Part shown: piece by piece, positions 1 through 7,329 of the stretch
Position numbering within the stretch: the stretch's first letter is position 1
Layout of the letters: each line of letters opens with the position of its first letter
Assembly: GCA_028292065.1 (NCBI GenBank)
Contig: JAQGNC010000189.1
Coordinates: 1 to 14,516, forward strand
Reading direction: 5' to 3'
Source: Betaproteobacteria bacterium
Lineage (GTDB): Bacteria > Pseudomonadota > Gammaproteobacteria > Burkholderiales > SG8-41
Length of the DNA stretch: 14,516 bases
Notes under the pieces: model-generated
What the model was told of the DNA's origin: nothing
Seen by the model: the letters and a program-made list of their open reading frames with translations, nothing else
Database searches by the model: none
Translations under genes and position numbers: made by a program

Positions 1-930
1 TTCGCGCCTGATGAACGCTTCGAACTGCTCGGGGCTGCCGCCCTGTATTTCCACGGCGTCCTCTTCCAGGCGCTTCTTCACGTCGGGCATCTGGAGCACC
101 TTGTTGGAGGCCGCATTGAGTTTCTGCACGACCGCGCGCGGCATTCCGGGCGGCGCCGCCATGCCGAACCACGTCACCGCTTCGGCGTCCTTGATGCCCT
201 GTTCGGCGAGCGTGGGGACGTCCGGCAGGGTGGCGCTGCGCTTCGCGCTGGCGATGCCGATCACCTTCACGCGGCCCGCCCTGATCTGGGCGTCAGCCGA
301 CACTTTGGTCGTGTGCATGAACTGGATCTGGCCGCCGACGAGATCGGTCAGCGCCGGCGCGGTGCCTTTGTAAGGCACGTGCACGACGTCGATTCCGGTC
401 GCGTGTTGCAGCAGCGCGAGCCCGATGTGCAGGCTGCTGCCGTTGCCCGAGGAACCCCAGATGAGCTTGCCGGGGTTCGCCTTCGCGTACGCGATGAGCT
501 CCTTCGGGGTCTTTACCGCGACGTTCGGGTACGCCGCGATGATGAGCGGCGTATAGCCGAAGAAGATCACCGGAGTGAAATCCTCGACTTTGTAAGGCGC
601 GGTCTTCACGAGCAGCGGCGCGTTGATGTTCGGCGCGGGATTGGTCAGGAGCAGCGTGTAGCCGTCGGGGACGCCCTTGGCGACGGTGTCCGCGCCGATC
701 AGGCCGCCCGCGCCTGCGCGGTTGTCCACGATGAACTGCTGCCCGAAGGCGTCGCTGAGCTTCGCCGCGATGAGCCGCGCCACGATGTCGTTCGACGCCC
801 CGGGCGTGAACGTCACGACCCAGCGCACCGGCTTGTTCGGATAGCTGTCGGCGGATGGCTGCGCCGCAGGCGCCACGTTCGCGAGCGCGCAGGATAGGGC
901 CAATACCGCTAGGGGTGCTGCCGGTCGCAT
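1..930 (-). CDS. Bug/TctC-type tripartite tricarboxylate transporter substrate-binding protein, 3' end cut by the window
   Basis: Reading the minus strand from ATG at 928-930 gives 310 codons with no stop before the window edge. The protein starts with a signal peptide (hydrophobic residues about 5-22, probable cleavage after the Ala-Ala before QPS). A mature Bug receptor follows, with the family hallmarks YPNKPVRWVV near the start, then DNRAGAGG, a GSSGNGSSLHIG loop and VPYKGTAPALTDLVGGQI. Family members capture carboxylates or similar small anions in the periplasm for TctA/TctB permeases, but many occur as orphans; no permease is visible here. GAGGAG lies 7 nt upstream of the ATG. The gap to the upstream 373-residue gene is only 18 nt, so it is the last visible gene of the operon. 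Only about 10-20 C-terminal residues should be missing, judged by usual family length. The ligand cannot be predicted. Confidence 0.93.
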   Translation of the reverse strand, partial: MRPAAPLAVLALSCALANVAPAAQPSADSYPNKPVRWVVTFTPGASNDIVARLIAAKLSDAFGQQFIVDNRAGAGGLIGADTVAKGVPDGYTLLLTNPAPNINAPLLVKTAPYKVEDFTPVIFFGYTPLIIAAYPNVAVKTPKELIAYAKANPGKLIWGSSGNGSSLHIGLALLQHATGIDVVHVPYKGTAPALTDLVGGQIQFMHTTKVSADAQIRAGRVKVIGIASAKRSATLPDVPTLAEQGIKDAEAVTWFGMAAPPGMPRAVVQKLNAASNKVLQMPDVKKRLEEDAVEIQGGSPEQFEAFIRRE

Positions 931-948
931 CGGGTGCTCCTCGTGTTG

Positions 949-2070
949 TTACGATCTTTTTTTGAAATCCAGGACGCTGCGCGCGAGCGTGCCGTCGGCG
1001 CGCGTCAAAGCCAGCGTGATCGGCTGGGTCGCGCCGAACGTCGGCATCACCACCGAGTGTTTCCCGGGACCGCCGATGACGGCGATCATCAGGTCCTCGG
1101 GTCTTTTGAAGATCGGTATGAGGGTGTCGAGCGGCGCGTCCGGGTATTTGCGGCGAAAGCGCAGCTCGATGTACTCGTCCGAGAATGCGCCGAGCGGTAC
1201 GCGCGCGTGCTCGAAGAGATACTGGCGCACGTCGCGCTTGTCGAGCCCCCCGTTCGCCACCGTCTGCGCGTGCTCGGGCCCGAAGACGAGCAGCGGCTGC
1301 GGATACGTCCCGTCCTGGTAGTTGTAGATGTCGTTGTTGCCTGTCGTTCGCATGGTTCCGGCGACGAGCTTGAGGATGCCTTCGGCGGTGGTGCTCGAGT
1401 GATCGTTGACGTTGTGCGGCGGCTCGGTCGCGATCACGGTCACGGTCGTCGCGCCGCGCGCGTAGCCGCGCTCGACGTGCAGCGGCTGCCAGGGATTCTC
1501 GTCCTCGTTCTCGGCGACGCAGAAGCTGTACTTCGACGGCGCGCCGTGAGTCGCCATGTCGCCCGCGCCCGGGATGCCGCCGCCGATGTTGATCAGGGCG
1601 AGTCGAATGGCGCGCCCGATCGTCGCGTTCGCGAGATTGCCGGGCCCGAACGCGTTGACGCGGGCGTTCATGCCGATCTCGCGTGCGATCGGGCCGTTCA
1701 CGATGACGAGCGGCGCGACCGGGTGCGTGGTCGCCTGGCAGGCGTACAGGTTGAACGCGGGATCGCACATCGCTTCGGCCGCGGCGAGCACGACCGGGAA
1801 GAACTCCGGTTCGCATCCCGCCATCACCGCGTTGATCGCGACGCGGATCGGCGTGACTGCGCCGTATCGCGGCGCCATCGCCGCGATCGCCGCATTCGCC
1901 GGACGGTCGCAGTAAGCGAGCATCGCTTCGACGCGTGCGGCGGTCGGCGGCACGATCGGCAAACCGTCGCTCCAGCCGCGCTCGAGGAAAAGGCGCTGGA
2001 CCGCCACGTGGTCGTCGGCGACGCGCACCGTCGATTTCGCCTCGTTCAGGAATTCGTCGAGCCGGCTCAT
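949..2070 (-). CDS. Conserved 373-residue protein of unknown function, translationally coupled to the UGSC selenoprotein
   Basis: I do not recognise a characterised function. The protein has no signal peptide or membrane segment and should be cytosolic. It contains an N-terminal segment GWSDGLPIVPPT (residues 32-43) and a Gly/Asn-rich core (GPGNLANATIGRA, 142-154; NIGGGIPGAGD, 161-171). Next come SFCVAENEDENPW (182-194) and PLHVERGY (196-203), followed by THGAP- and HNVNDHSS-like turns. This degree of patterning suggests a conserved active site. Cysteines are at 54, 86, 102, 111 and 184. Its ATG overlaps the selenoprotein stop codon (ATGA, 2067-2070), with GGAG about 11 nt upstream, so translation is probably coupled and the two proteins likely work together or on the same substrate. 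A run of seven A residues lies just before its stop codon in the coding strand. Assignment as an enzyme is inference only. Confidence 0.85.
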   Translation of the reverse strand: MSRLDEFLNEAKSTVRVADDHVAVQRLFLERGWSDGLPIVPPTAARVEAMLAYCDRPANAAIAAMAPRYGAVTPIRVAINAVMAGCEPEFFPVVLAAAEAMCDPAFNLYACQATTHPVAPLVIVNGPIAREIGMNARVNAFGPGNLANATIGRAIRLALINIGGGIPGAGDMATHGAPSKYSFCVAENEDENPWQPLHVERGYARGATTVTVIATEPPHNVNDHSSTTAEGILKLVAGTMRTTGNNDIYNYQDGTYPQPLLVFGPEHAQTVANGGLDKRDVRQYLFEHARVPLGAFSDEYIELRFRRKYPDAPLDTLIPIFKRPEDLMIAVIGGPGKHSVVMPTFGATQPITLALTRADGTLARSVLDFKKRS

Positions 2071-2606
2071 GTCAGCAGCTTCTCCACCAGCTTCAGCGCC
2101 TGCGGCGCCGCGACTTCGACGCGCGATTTCACCGCGTCCATGTCGAGCCCCCCGAGCGGATGCGGGATCACGATGAGCGGCAGGTCGGGAACGCCGAACA
2201 CCCGCGCCTGGGTTTTCGCGAGGCCGATGAAAGCTTCGGAGACGATCACCGCCGCCGCCACGCCGCGCTTACGCAGCTCGCACATGTCGTGGACACTCCA
2301 CGACGTACACGAGCCTCAATCGGCCATGGCGCTGAAGACGAGGTCGCAGTCATTGGCGAGCTGCTCGATCACTTCGGGTCTGGCCGCCATCGCGACACTC
2401 GATTTGCGCAGGGTCAGGAGCGACTTGACCGCATAGTCCGCGCGCACCCGCTCCGCCACCATGCGCAGCAGGTGATCGGCGTTGGCTTTGCTGTTGTCCA
2501 GGATGCCGAGGCGCAGCTCGGCGTGCAGCAGTCCGCGCTCTTCGATGACCGCGGCTGGCGCGTCGGGCGCCGGGGCTTCCGGCACGAGTAATATGAGCTC
2601 GTTCAT
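2067..2606 (-). CDS. UGSC-type selenoprotein, 179 residues, in-frame UGA read as Sec97
   Basis: Standard calling splits this into two ORFs (2316-2639 and 2067-2285), but both are in one frame, separated only by TGA at 2316-2318. The codons after it read Gly-Ser-Cys, giving U97-G-S-C100, then TSWSVHDMC (Cys109) and an intact C-terminal half ending in LVEKLLT. UGSC is the defining motif of a known bacterial (seleno)protein family whose other members carry CGSC. A U-x-x-C motif implies thiol/selenol redox chemistry; the reaction is not known to me. Other visible features are LGILDNSKANADHLL (33-47) and VIPHPLGGL in the C-terminal half, suggestive of an alpha/beta fold. I chose ATG 2604-2606, not the longer start at 2639, because AAGGAGGAG sits just upstream of it and the longer start runs into the preceding gene. 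That gene ends 13 nt upstream; the next start overlaps this stop (ATGA). Confidence 0.88.
2276..2314 (-). promoter_or_regulatory. Predicted bacterial SECIS hairpin for the UGSC selenoprotein
   Basis: On the minus strand a 7-bp stem, GTCGTGG/CCACGAC (2298-2304 with 2286-2292), closes a 5-nt loop AGTGT (2293-2297). The stem base is 11 nt after the UGA, the spacing reported for the minimal E. coli fdhF element. A guanine occupies loop position 2, as the bacterial SECIS consensus requires. The stem extends downward through one C-A mismatch by nine more pairs, including three G-U, to 2276/2314. SelB binding is inferred. Confidence 0.8.
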
Positions 2607-2619
2607 CACTTCTCCTCCT

Positions 2620-3840
2620 TCACACGATTTCGGCGTCACGCAGCGCGGCGATTTCAGCGCCGCTCAACCCGAGCAGCTCGCTCAGCACTTCGTCGGTGTG
2701 CTCGCCGAGGCGCGGCGGCGCCCGGTCGTACGACGGCGGCGTCGCCGAGAGGCGCGCCGGATTGGCGAGCATCGATACCGAGCCCGCTCGCGGATGCGGC
2801 ACTTCGACACGCGTGCCGCGCGCCGCGACATGGGGGTCCTCGAACACCTGCGGAATGCTGTTGAGCGGCCCGCACGGCACGCCCTGCCCTGTCAGCGTGT
2901 CGATCCAATAGGCGATCGGCTGCTGCGCGAACGCGGCGGCGAGCTGCGGCACCAGCGCTTCGCGATTTTTCACCCGACTGGGGTTGGTCCTGAAGCGCTC
3001 ATCCTCGGCGACTCCGACGAGCCCGAGCGCGCGGCAGAGCTTCGCGAACTGGGTGTCGTTGCCGACCGCGACGACCATCTGCCCGTCCTGCGCCTCGAAC
3101 ATCTGGTAGGGCACGATGCTCGGGTGTCCGGTTCCCATGCGCTTCGGAACGATGCCCCCGACGAGATAGTTCATGTTGATGTGGGAGATCGCGGCGATCG
3201 TCACGTCGAGGAGCGACATGTCGATGTGCTGCCCTTCGCCCGTGCGGTCGCGATACGCGAGCGCGGTCATCACGGCGAAGCTCGAGTAGATCCCGGTGAT
3301 CACGTCGCAGATCGCGAGCCCCACCTTGGCGGGGCCGCCGCCGGGAAGCTCGTCAGGCCCGCCGGTGATGCTCATGAGGCCGCTCATCGCCTGGAAGATG
3401 TAGTCGTAACCGGGACGGTTGCGGTAAGGCCCGGTCTGGCCGAAACCGGTGATGGAGCAGTAGACGATCTTCGGATTGACCTTGCGGATGTCGTCGTAGG
3501 CGAGGCCGTAGCGCGCGAGGTCGCCGACCTTGTAATTCTCGATGAGCACGTCGCACTGCGCCGCGAGCTGCCTGACGAGCGCCTGCCCGCGCGGCTTGGA
3601 GATGTCGATCGTGATCGAGCGTTTGCCGCGGTTGATCGACATGAAATAAGCCGAATCGTCAGTATCGTTTCCCGCGTCGTCCTTGAGGTACGGCGGAAAG
3701 GTGCGCGTCTCGTCGCCGTGGTGGGGCCGCTCGACCTTGATCACGTCGGCGCCGAAATCGGCGAGGTTCTGGGCGAGAAAAGGTCCTGCGAGCACGCGCG
3801 ACAGATCGAGCACTCGCAGGTGCGATAACGCTTGAGCCAT
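2620..3840 (-). CDS. CaiB/BaiF family (family III) CoA-transferase
   Basis: This 406-residue protein has the usual family length and order. The N-terminal part (VLDLSRVLAGPFLAQNLADFGADVIKVE, roughly 10-37) is the CoA-binding Rossmann-like half. NRGKRSITIDI, ENYKVG and YCSITGFGQTGPY follow, and Asp179 in the segment AICDVITGIYSS aligns with the catalytic aspartate that forms acyl-anhydride and CoA-thioester intermediates in formyl-CoA transferase. Family members move CoA between carboxylic acids; the donor and acceptor cannot be read from sequence. It starts 2 nt after the stop of the upstream crotonase gene (TGAACATG). The Shine-Dalgarno sequence of the selenoprotein gene directly follows its own stop codon. 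This places it firmly in one transcript and suggests the operon activates an imported or internal acid as its CoA thioester. Confidence 0.95.
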   Translation of the reverse strand: MAQALSHLRVLDLSRVLAGPFLAQNLADFGADVIKVERPHHGDETRTFPPYLKDDAGNDTDDSAYFMSINRGKRSITIDISKPRGQALVRQLAAQCDVLIENYKVGDLARYGLAYDDIRKVNPKIVYCSITGFGQTGPYRNRPGYDYIFQAMSGLMSITGGPDELPGGGPAKVGLAICDVITGIYSSFAVMTALAYRDRTGEGQHIDMSLLDVTIAAISHINMNYLVGGIVPKRMGTGHPSIVPYQMFEAQDGQMVVAVGNDTQFAKLCRALGLVGVAEDERFRTNPSRVKNREALVPQLAAAFAQQPIAYWIDTLTGQGVPCGPLNSIPQVFEDPHVAARGTRVEVPHPRAGSVSMLANPARLSATPPSYDRAPPRLGEHTDEVLSELLGLSGAEIAALRDAEIV

Positions 3841-3842
3841 GT

Positions 3843-4634
3843 TCAGGGTCCGGTGAAGCGGGGTTTACGTTTTTCGACGAACGCGGTGACCGCTTCCTGG
3901 TGGTCGGGGCCCATGTTGGTGATCGCTTCGTACGCGAGCGATGCGTCCATGATCGAATGCGCGAGCTGGCGCAGCGGGATATTCATGCACGTCTTGGTCC
4001 ACTTGATCGCTTTTTTCGAGCCGCGCGCGAGCTTTTCCGCGAGTGCATTGACTTTGGCGTCGAGCTGGTCGCGCGGGACGGCGTGGTTGATGAGGCCGAT
4101 GCGCTCGGCTTCTTTCGCGTCGAGCATGTCGCCGGTGAGCAGGTATTCCTTGGCCCTGGCGAAACCGATGAGCTGGGGCCAGATCACCGCCCCGCCGTCG
4201 CCGGCGACGTAACCCATCTTCACGTGCGGGTCGCCGAAGCGCGCGTCGTCGACCGCGATCAGGATGTCGCACAGCAGCGCGAGGGTGGCGCCGAGGCCGA
4301 TGCAGTCGCCGTTGATCCGTGCGATCACCGGTTTCTCGAGGTCGAGCAGTCCGAAGATCATCTGCTTCATCTCGAGATTCTTGCGGTTGAAGAGCTCGGG
4401 CTCGTCGATCCGCTTCTGCATCATCGGGATGTCGCCGCCGGCCGAGAACACTTCGCCCGAACCGGTGAAGATCACCACGTCGGTCTCGTGATCGACCTGC
4501 AGGTCGTGGAAAATCCGCGACAGCTCGGTGTGCAGGTCGAAATGGATCGGGTTCATCGGCGGACGGTCGAGCGTCAGCGTGAGGATGCGGTCGCGGCGCT
4601 CGATCTTCAGATGCTTGTATCGAGAGTAGTCCAT
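3843..4634 (-). CDS. Enoyl-CoA hydratase/isomerase (crotonase) family protein lacking both hydratase glutamates
   Basis: The protein has 263 residues, the normal crotonase length. The oxyanion-hole segments are present: SAGGD (64-68) and the GLGATLAL segment (113-120), which positions an acyl-CoA thioester carbonyl. Against rat mitochondrial hydratase, the two catalytic glutamates (Glu144 and Glu164) align with Thr117 and His137. An acidic residue, Asp146, appears in the AGDGGAVIWPQL segment. Simple hydration of an enoyl-CoA is therefore doubtful; isomerase, hydrolase, decarboxylase or ring-cleaving activity is more likely, but which one is unknown. The C-terminal AFVEKRKPRF tail is typical of the family. 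TGGAGG lies a few bases before the ATG. It is the first gene of the operon and is divergent from the CysB-like regulator; the CoA-transferase follows after 2 nt and presumably supplies its substrate or uses its product. Confidence 0.94.
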   Translation of the reverse strand: MDYSRYKHLKIERRDRILTLTLDRPPMNPIHFDLHTELSRIFHDLQVDHETDVVIFTGSGEVFSAGGDIPMMQKRIDEPELFNRKNLEMKQMIFGLLDLEKPVIARINGDCIGLGATLALLCDILIAVDDARFGDPHVKMGYVAGDGGAVIWPQLIGFARAKEYLLTGDMLDAKEAERIGLINHAVPRDQLDAKVNALAEKLARGSKKAIKWTKTCMNIPLRQLAHSIMDASLAYEAITNMGPDHQEAVTAFVEKRKPRFTGP

Positions 4635-4673
4635 GGAACCTCCAGTCGGGACGCAAGGCTAACAGCCCGCAGC

Positions 4674-4700
4674 TATGCCTGGAACGATTAAAATGGCATA
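4674..4700. promoter_or_regulatory. Candidate LysR-type operator in the divergent promoter region
   Basis: The 89-bp gap between the crotonase gene and the divergent regulator gene holds the dyad TATGCC-N15-GGCATA. Its spacing resembles the interrupted-palindrome (T-N11-A) sites of LysR-type regulators, and its place between divergent genes is typical for autoregulation plus control of the neighbouring operon. I see no convincing -10/-35 pair. It does not obviously match the classic CysB sites known from enteric bacteria. Confidence 0.5.
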
Positions 4701-4723
4701 CCGTAGAACCCGATGGAATAGGC

Positions 4724-5644
4724 ATGAACCTGCGCCAGCTGCGCTACATCAGCGAGATCGTTCGCCGCGACCTGAACATCTCGACCGTGGCGGCCGCGTT
4801 GCACACCGCGCAGCCCGGGATCAGCAAGCAGGTCAGGCTGCTCGAAGACGAGCTCGGCGTGCCGATCTTCGTGCGCTCGCGCGGGCGCCTGTCGGCGCTG
4901 ACCGAAGAAGGCGCGCGCATCGTCGAGCTCGCGAACCGGGCGCTCGACGAGATCGACAACATCCACTCGGTCGGGCGCGAGCGCAGGCGCCCGGCGTCAC
5001 GCACGCTCGTGATCGCCACGACGCACACGCAGGCGCGCTACGTGCTGCCGGACATACTGAAGCGATACGCTCGGCGGCACCCGACCGTGCGCATCAACCT
5101 GCGGCACGGCGACCCCGCACAGATTGCCGCGCTGGTCGCCTCGGGCGAGGCCGACATCGGCGTGACCACGGGCACAGGGGACAACGTGAAGGACCTGCTG
5201 GCGCTGCCGTATCGCAAGATGAAGCGCGTGGTCATCGTGCCTCGCGGGCACCCGCTGCTCCAGCGCAAGCGCCTCACCTTGAAAGCGCTCGCGCGTTACC
5301 CGCTCGTCACCTACGAGCCGCAGTTCACCGGCCGGCGCGAGCTCATGCGCGCTTTCGAGCGCGAAGGCCTGACGCCGACCCTTTTCGTGAGCGCGATCGA
5401 CGCCGACGTCATCAAGACGTGCGTGGAGCAGGGGCTCGGCATCGCGGTGTTGTCGGAAGTGACTTACGACCCGGAGCGTGACCCGCGCCTGCGCGCGATT
5501 CCCGCAGGTAACCTGTTCGCCCCCTCCACCACCAGCGTCCTGCTGCACCGCCGCCGCTACCTGCAGCAGCACGCCTACGATTTCGTCGAGACCTGCGTCC
5601 CGGCGTGGACCCGGGCGCAGGTGCAGAGGATGGCCAGCGGCTAG
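4724..5644 (+). CDS. CysB/Cbl-like LysR-family transcriptional regulator
   Basis: This 306-residue protein has an N-terminal winged helix-turn-helix (about 1-60; LNISTVAAALHTAQPGISKQ, then VRLLEDELG and FVRSRGR) and a periplasmic-binding-like effector domain (about 92-295). It matches the CysB subgroup closely: the start MNLRQLRYISEIV, and IATTHTQARY at 97-106. Thr100, Thr102 and Gln103 coincide in number and context with residues that bind sulfate in Klebsiella CysB, and Thr149 also appears conserved. CysB and Cbl sense O-acetylserine, sulfate or adenosine phosphosulfate and control sulfur assimilation. Here, however, the divergent neighbours are acyl-CoA and selenoprotein genes, so the ligand may be a different anion. 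The protein is a little shorter than enteric CysB (324 residues). The ribosome site is weak (GGAA about 9 nt before ATG). Control of the divergent operon is inferred from arrangement. Confidence 0.93.
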   Translation: MNLRQLRYISEIVRRDLNISTVAAALHTAQPGISKQVRLLEDELGVPIFVRSRGRLSALTEEGARIVELANRALDEIDNIHSVGRERRRPASRTLVIATTHTQARYVLPDILKRYARRHPTVRINLRHGDPAQIAALVASGEADIGVTTGTGDNVKDLLALPYRKMKRVVIVPRGHPLLQRKRLTLKALARYPLVTYEPQFTGRRELMRAFEREGLTPTLFVSAIDADVIKTCVEQGLGIAVLSEVTYDPERDPRLRAIPAGNLFAPSTTSVLLHRRRYLQQHAYDFVETCVPAWTRAQVQRMASG

Positions 5645-5775
5645 GCGCCCGCCGCGCGGCGGCACCGCCGAACCGTGTTACGGCGGAGTCGGAGCGTGCC
5701 GGTGCCGGCACCGGGTGCGGTGTGGGTTCCATGCATTGCGGGTGCGCTGTAAGGGCGTGGTCGACATCACGGCGA
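5645..5775. terminator. Convergent intergenic region with GC-rich hairpins
   Basis: Between the regulator gene and the convergent diguanylate cyclase gene, CCGCCG (5665-5670) pairs with CGGCGG (5681-5686), with AAC/GTT pairing inside. A perfect 16-bp palindrome, CCGGTGCCGGCACCGG, lies at 5699-5714. Neither has a clear T-run, so bidirectional termination is plausible but unproven. No gene is seen here. Confidence 0.35.
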
Positions 5776-7329
5776 TTACGCGGTACCTCCGGCCCAGGCA
5801 AGCGCCATCTCGGGCATCACGAGCACTGCCGGCGGCTCGACGGTCTCGACGCGATTGCGCCCCTGCTTCTTCGCCAGATACAGCGCTTTGTCGGCGCGCT
5901 CCATGACGTGCGAGAGCTGATGGTCGGCGGCGGTGATCGTCGCCATGCCGATGCTGACGGTCACGCCGAATTCCGCATACTCGCCCGCGAAACGCAGCTT
6001 CGCGGTCACCTGGCGCAAGCGGTCGGCGACGCGCCACGCGCCGTCGAGACCCGTCTCCGGAAGGATCGCGGAGAATTCCTCACCGCCCAGGCGCCCGAGA
6101 AAATCCTGCTCGCGCAGCACCGTGAGCCACGCGGCGGTGCACTCGCGCAGAACCGCGTCGCCTTTGGCGTGGCCGTAAGTGTCGTTCACCTTCTTGAAGT
6201 GGTCGATATCGAGCGCCAGGACGACCGTCGGCCGCTCGTAGCGATGCGCTCGGCTGAATTCGCGCGCGCCGATGTCGAGAAAGCTCCTGCGGCTCAGCGT
6301 TCCGGTGAGACTGTCTATCCTCGCCGCGAGCTCGAGGTCTTTCTGCGCGGCGTTGACCGTGCGCAGGAAACGCTGCAGGAAAAACGCGAGCAGCAGCAGC
6401 GCGACGGTGACCCCGGCGCTGATCGTGAGGGTGAGATTGCGCCGCTCGTGATACGGCGCGAGCACTTCCTGCACGTCTTCGGTGACGAGCACTGTCACCG
6501 GATAGTCCCGTAGCCGCTCGTAGCTGACCACGCGCGAGACGCCTTCGCTGAGCGCGCCGTCGGAAATGAAGGCGCCGCGGGGTTTCGCGCCGTATTCACG
6601 GGCAAAACCGGACGTGGCGGAGACGTTCTTGCCGATCACGGCGGGGTCGAGCGGCGAGCGTGAGAGCACGATGCCTTTGTCGCTGATGAGCGTGATCGTG
6701 GCGGCGGGTTTCAACCTGAGCTTGTCGTAGACGCCGAACAGGTGCTCGAGCTCGATCCCGGCGAACATGACGAGCATGCCCGACACCGGCGCTTCGAGGC
6801 GCCACGATATCGGTATGCCCCACTTGCCGCTGACACGGCTGAGCACCGGCTCTCCGAGATAGAGATTCCGGCCGGCGGCTGCGAATTGGGCCCTGAAGTA
6901 CGCTTTGTCGCTCACGTCCCCGGACGATTTGCCTTCAGGCGGTGGGATGTAGAAGAGCTTGCCCTCGACCGACACCATCCGCAGCTCGATCAGCCCGTTG
7001 GACGACTTGCGCAGCATGTCCGCCAGCGCGACGAAGTGCGGGTCGGTCCTCGGATTGGTGCGCGGGTTCGCCTGGAGAAAGCGGTCGAGCGTGCGCAGGT
7101 GGGTCTCGGCGAGCTTGAGCAGCCCTGCGCTCTGGAATGCGACCGCGCTGTTGAGCTGTGTGAGCTCGCGCTGGCGTTCGTCGAGCAGGCGCTGCTTCTG
7201 CTCGCTGAACGACACGATCAGATACGACCATGCGCCGCAAAGCAGCACGCCTGCAATGAGCAGGATGCCCCAGCGCTGCACGAATCGGCCGGCGTCGCGG
7301 CCCCCTTCCCTGCTTATTCGCGTATACAC
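5776..7329 (-). CDS. Membrane diguanylate cyclase with periplasmic dCACHE-like sensor and GGEEF domain
   Basis: The 517-residue protein has a transmembrane helix at about 20-40, a periplasmic sensor at about 42-298 with CACHE-like motifs (DKAYFRAQF; VLSRVSGKWGIPISWRL; FAGIELEHLFGVYDKL), and a second transmembrane helix at about 301-321. A cytoplasmic GGDEF domain follows, starting at ARIDSLTGTLSRRSF. The active site is GGEEF (415-419). Metal-binding Asp374 lies in ALDIDHFKKVND, and the inhibitory c-di-GMP site is present as REQD (406-409), spaced as in PleD. It should therefore make c-di-GMP from two GTP with product inhibition, tuned by a small periplasmic ligand that cannot be predicted. 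The longest frame starts at GTG 7327-7329 with only a weak purine-rich site (GAAGAAA); the exact start is uncertain. It stands alone, divergent from the cytochrome-like gene. Confidence 0.95.
   Translation of the reverse strand: MYTRISREGGRDAGRFVQRWGILLIAGVLLCGAWSYLIVSFSEQKQRLLDERQRELTQLNSAVAFQSAGLLKLAETHLRTLDRFLQANPRTNPRTDPHFVALADMLRKSSNGLIELRMVSVEGKLFYIPPPEGKSSGDVSDKAYFRAQFAAAGRNLYLGEPVLSRVSGKWGIPISWRLEAPVSGMLVMFAGIELEHLFGVYDKLRLKPAATITLISDKGIVLSRSPLDPAVIGKNVSATSGFAREYGAKPRGAFISDGALSEGVSRVVSYERLRDYPVTVLVTEDVQEVLAPYHERRNLTLTISAGVTVALLLLAFFLQRFLRTVNAAQKDLELAARIDSLTGTLSRRSFLDIGAREFSRAHRYERPTVVLALDIDHFKKVNDTYGHAKGDAVLRECTAAWLTVLREQDFLGRLGGEEFSAILPETGLDGAWRVADRLRQVTAKLRFAGEYAEFGVTVSIGMATITAADHQLSHVMERADKALYLAKKQGRNRVETVEPPAVLVMPEMALAWAGGTA

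Noticed and set aside
293..1816. 507-codon minus-strand frame
   Set aside because: It crosses the true boundaries of the Bug receptor and the 373-residue gene in another frame, and its Arg-rich translation is typical of a shadow frame.
2316..2318. UGA in the UGSC gene as a nonsense mutation or frameshift scar
   Set aside because: The frame is unchanged on both sides, Gly-Ser-Cys follows, the SECIS-like hairpin is in place, and a second gene in the window shows the same arrangement at a catalytic Cys.
934..2436. 500-codon plus-strand frame
   Set aside because: Antisense shadow of the 373-residue gene and the UGSC gene, with no domain similarity.
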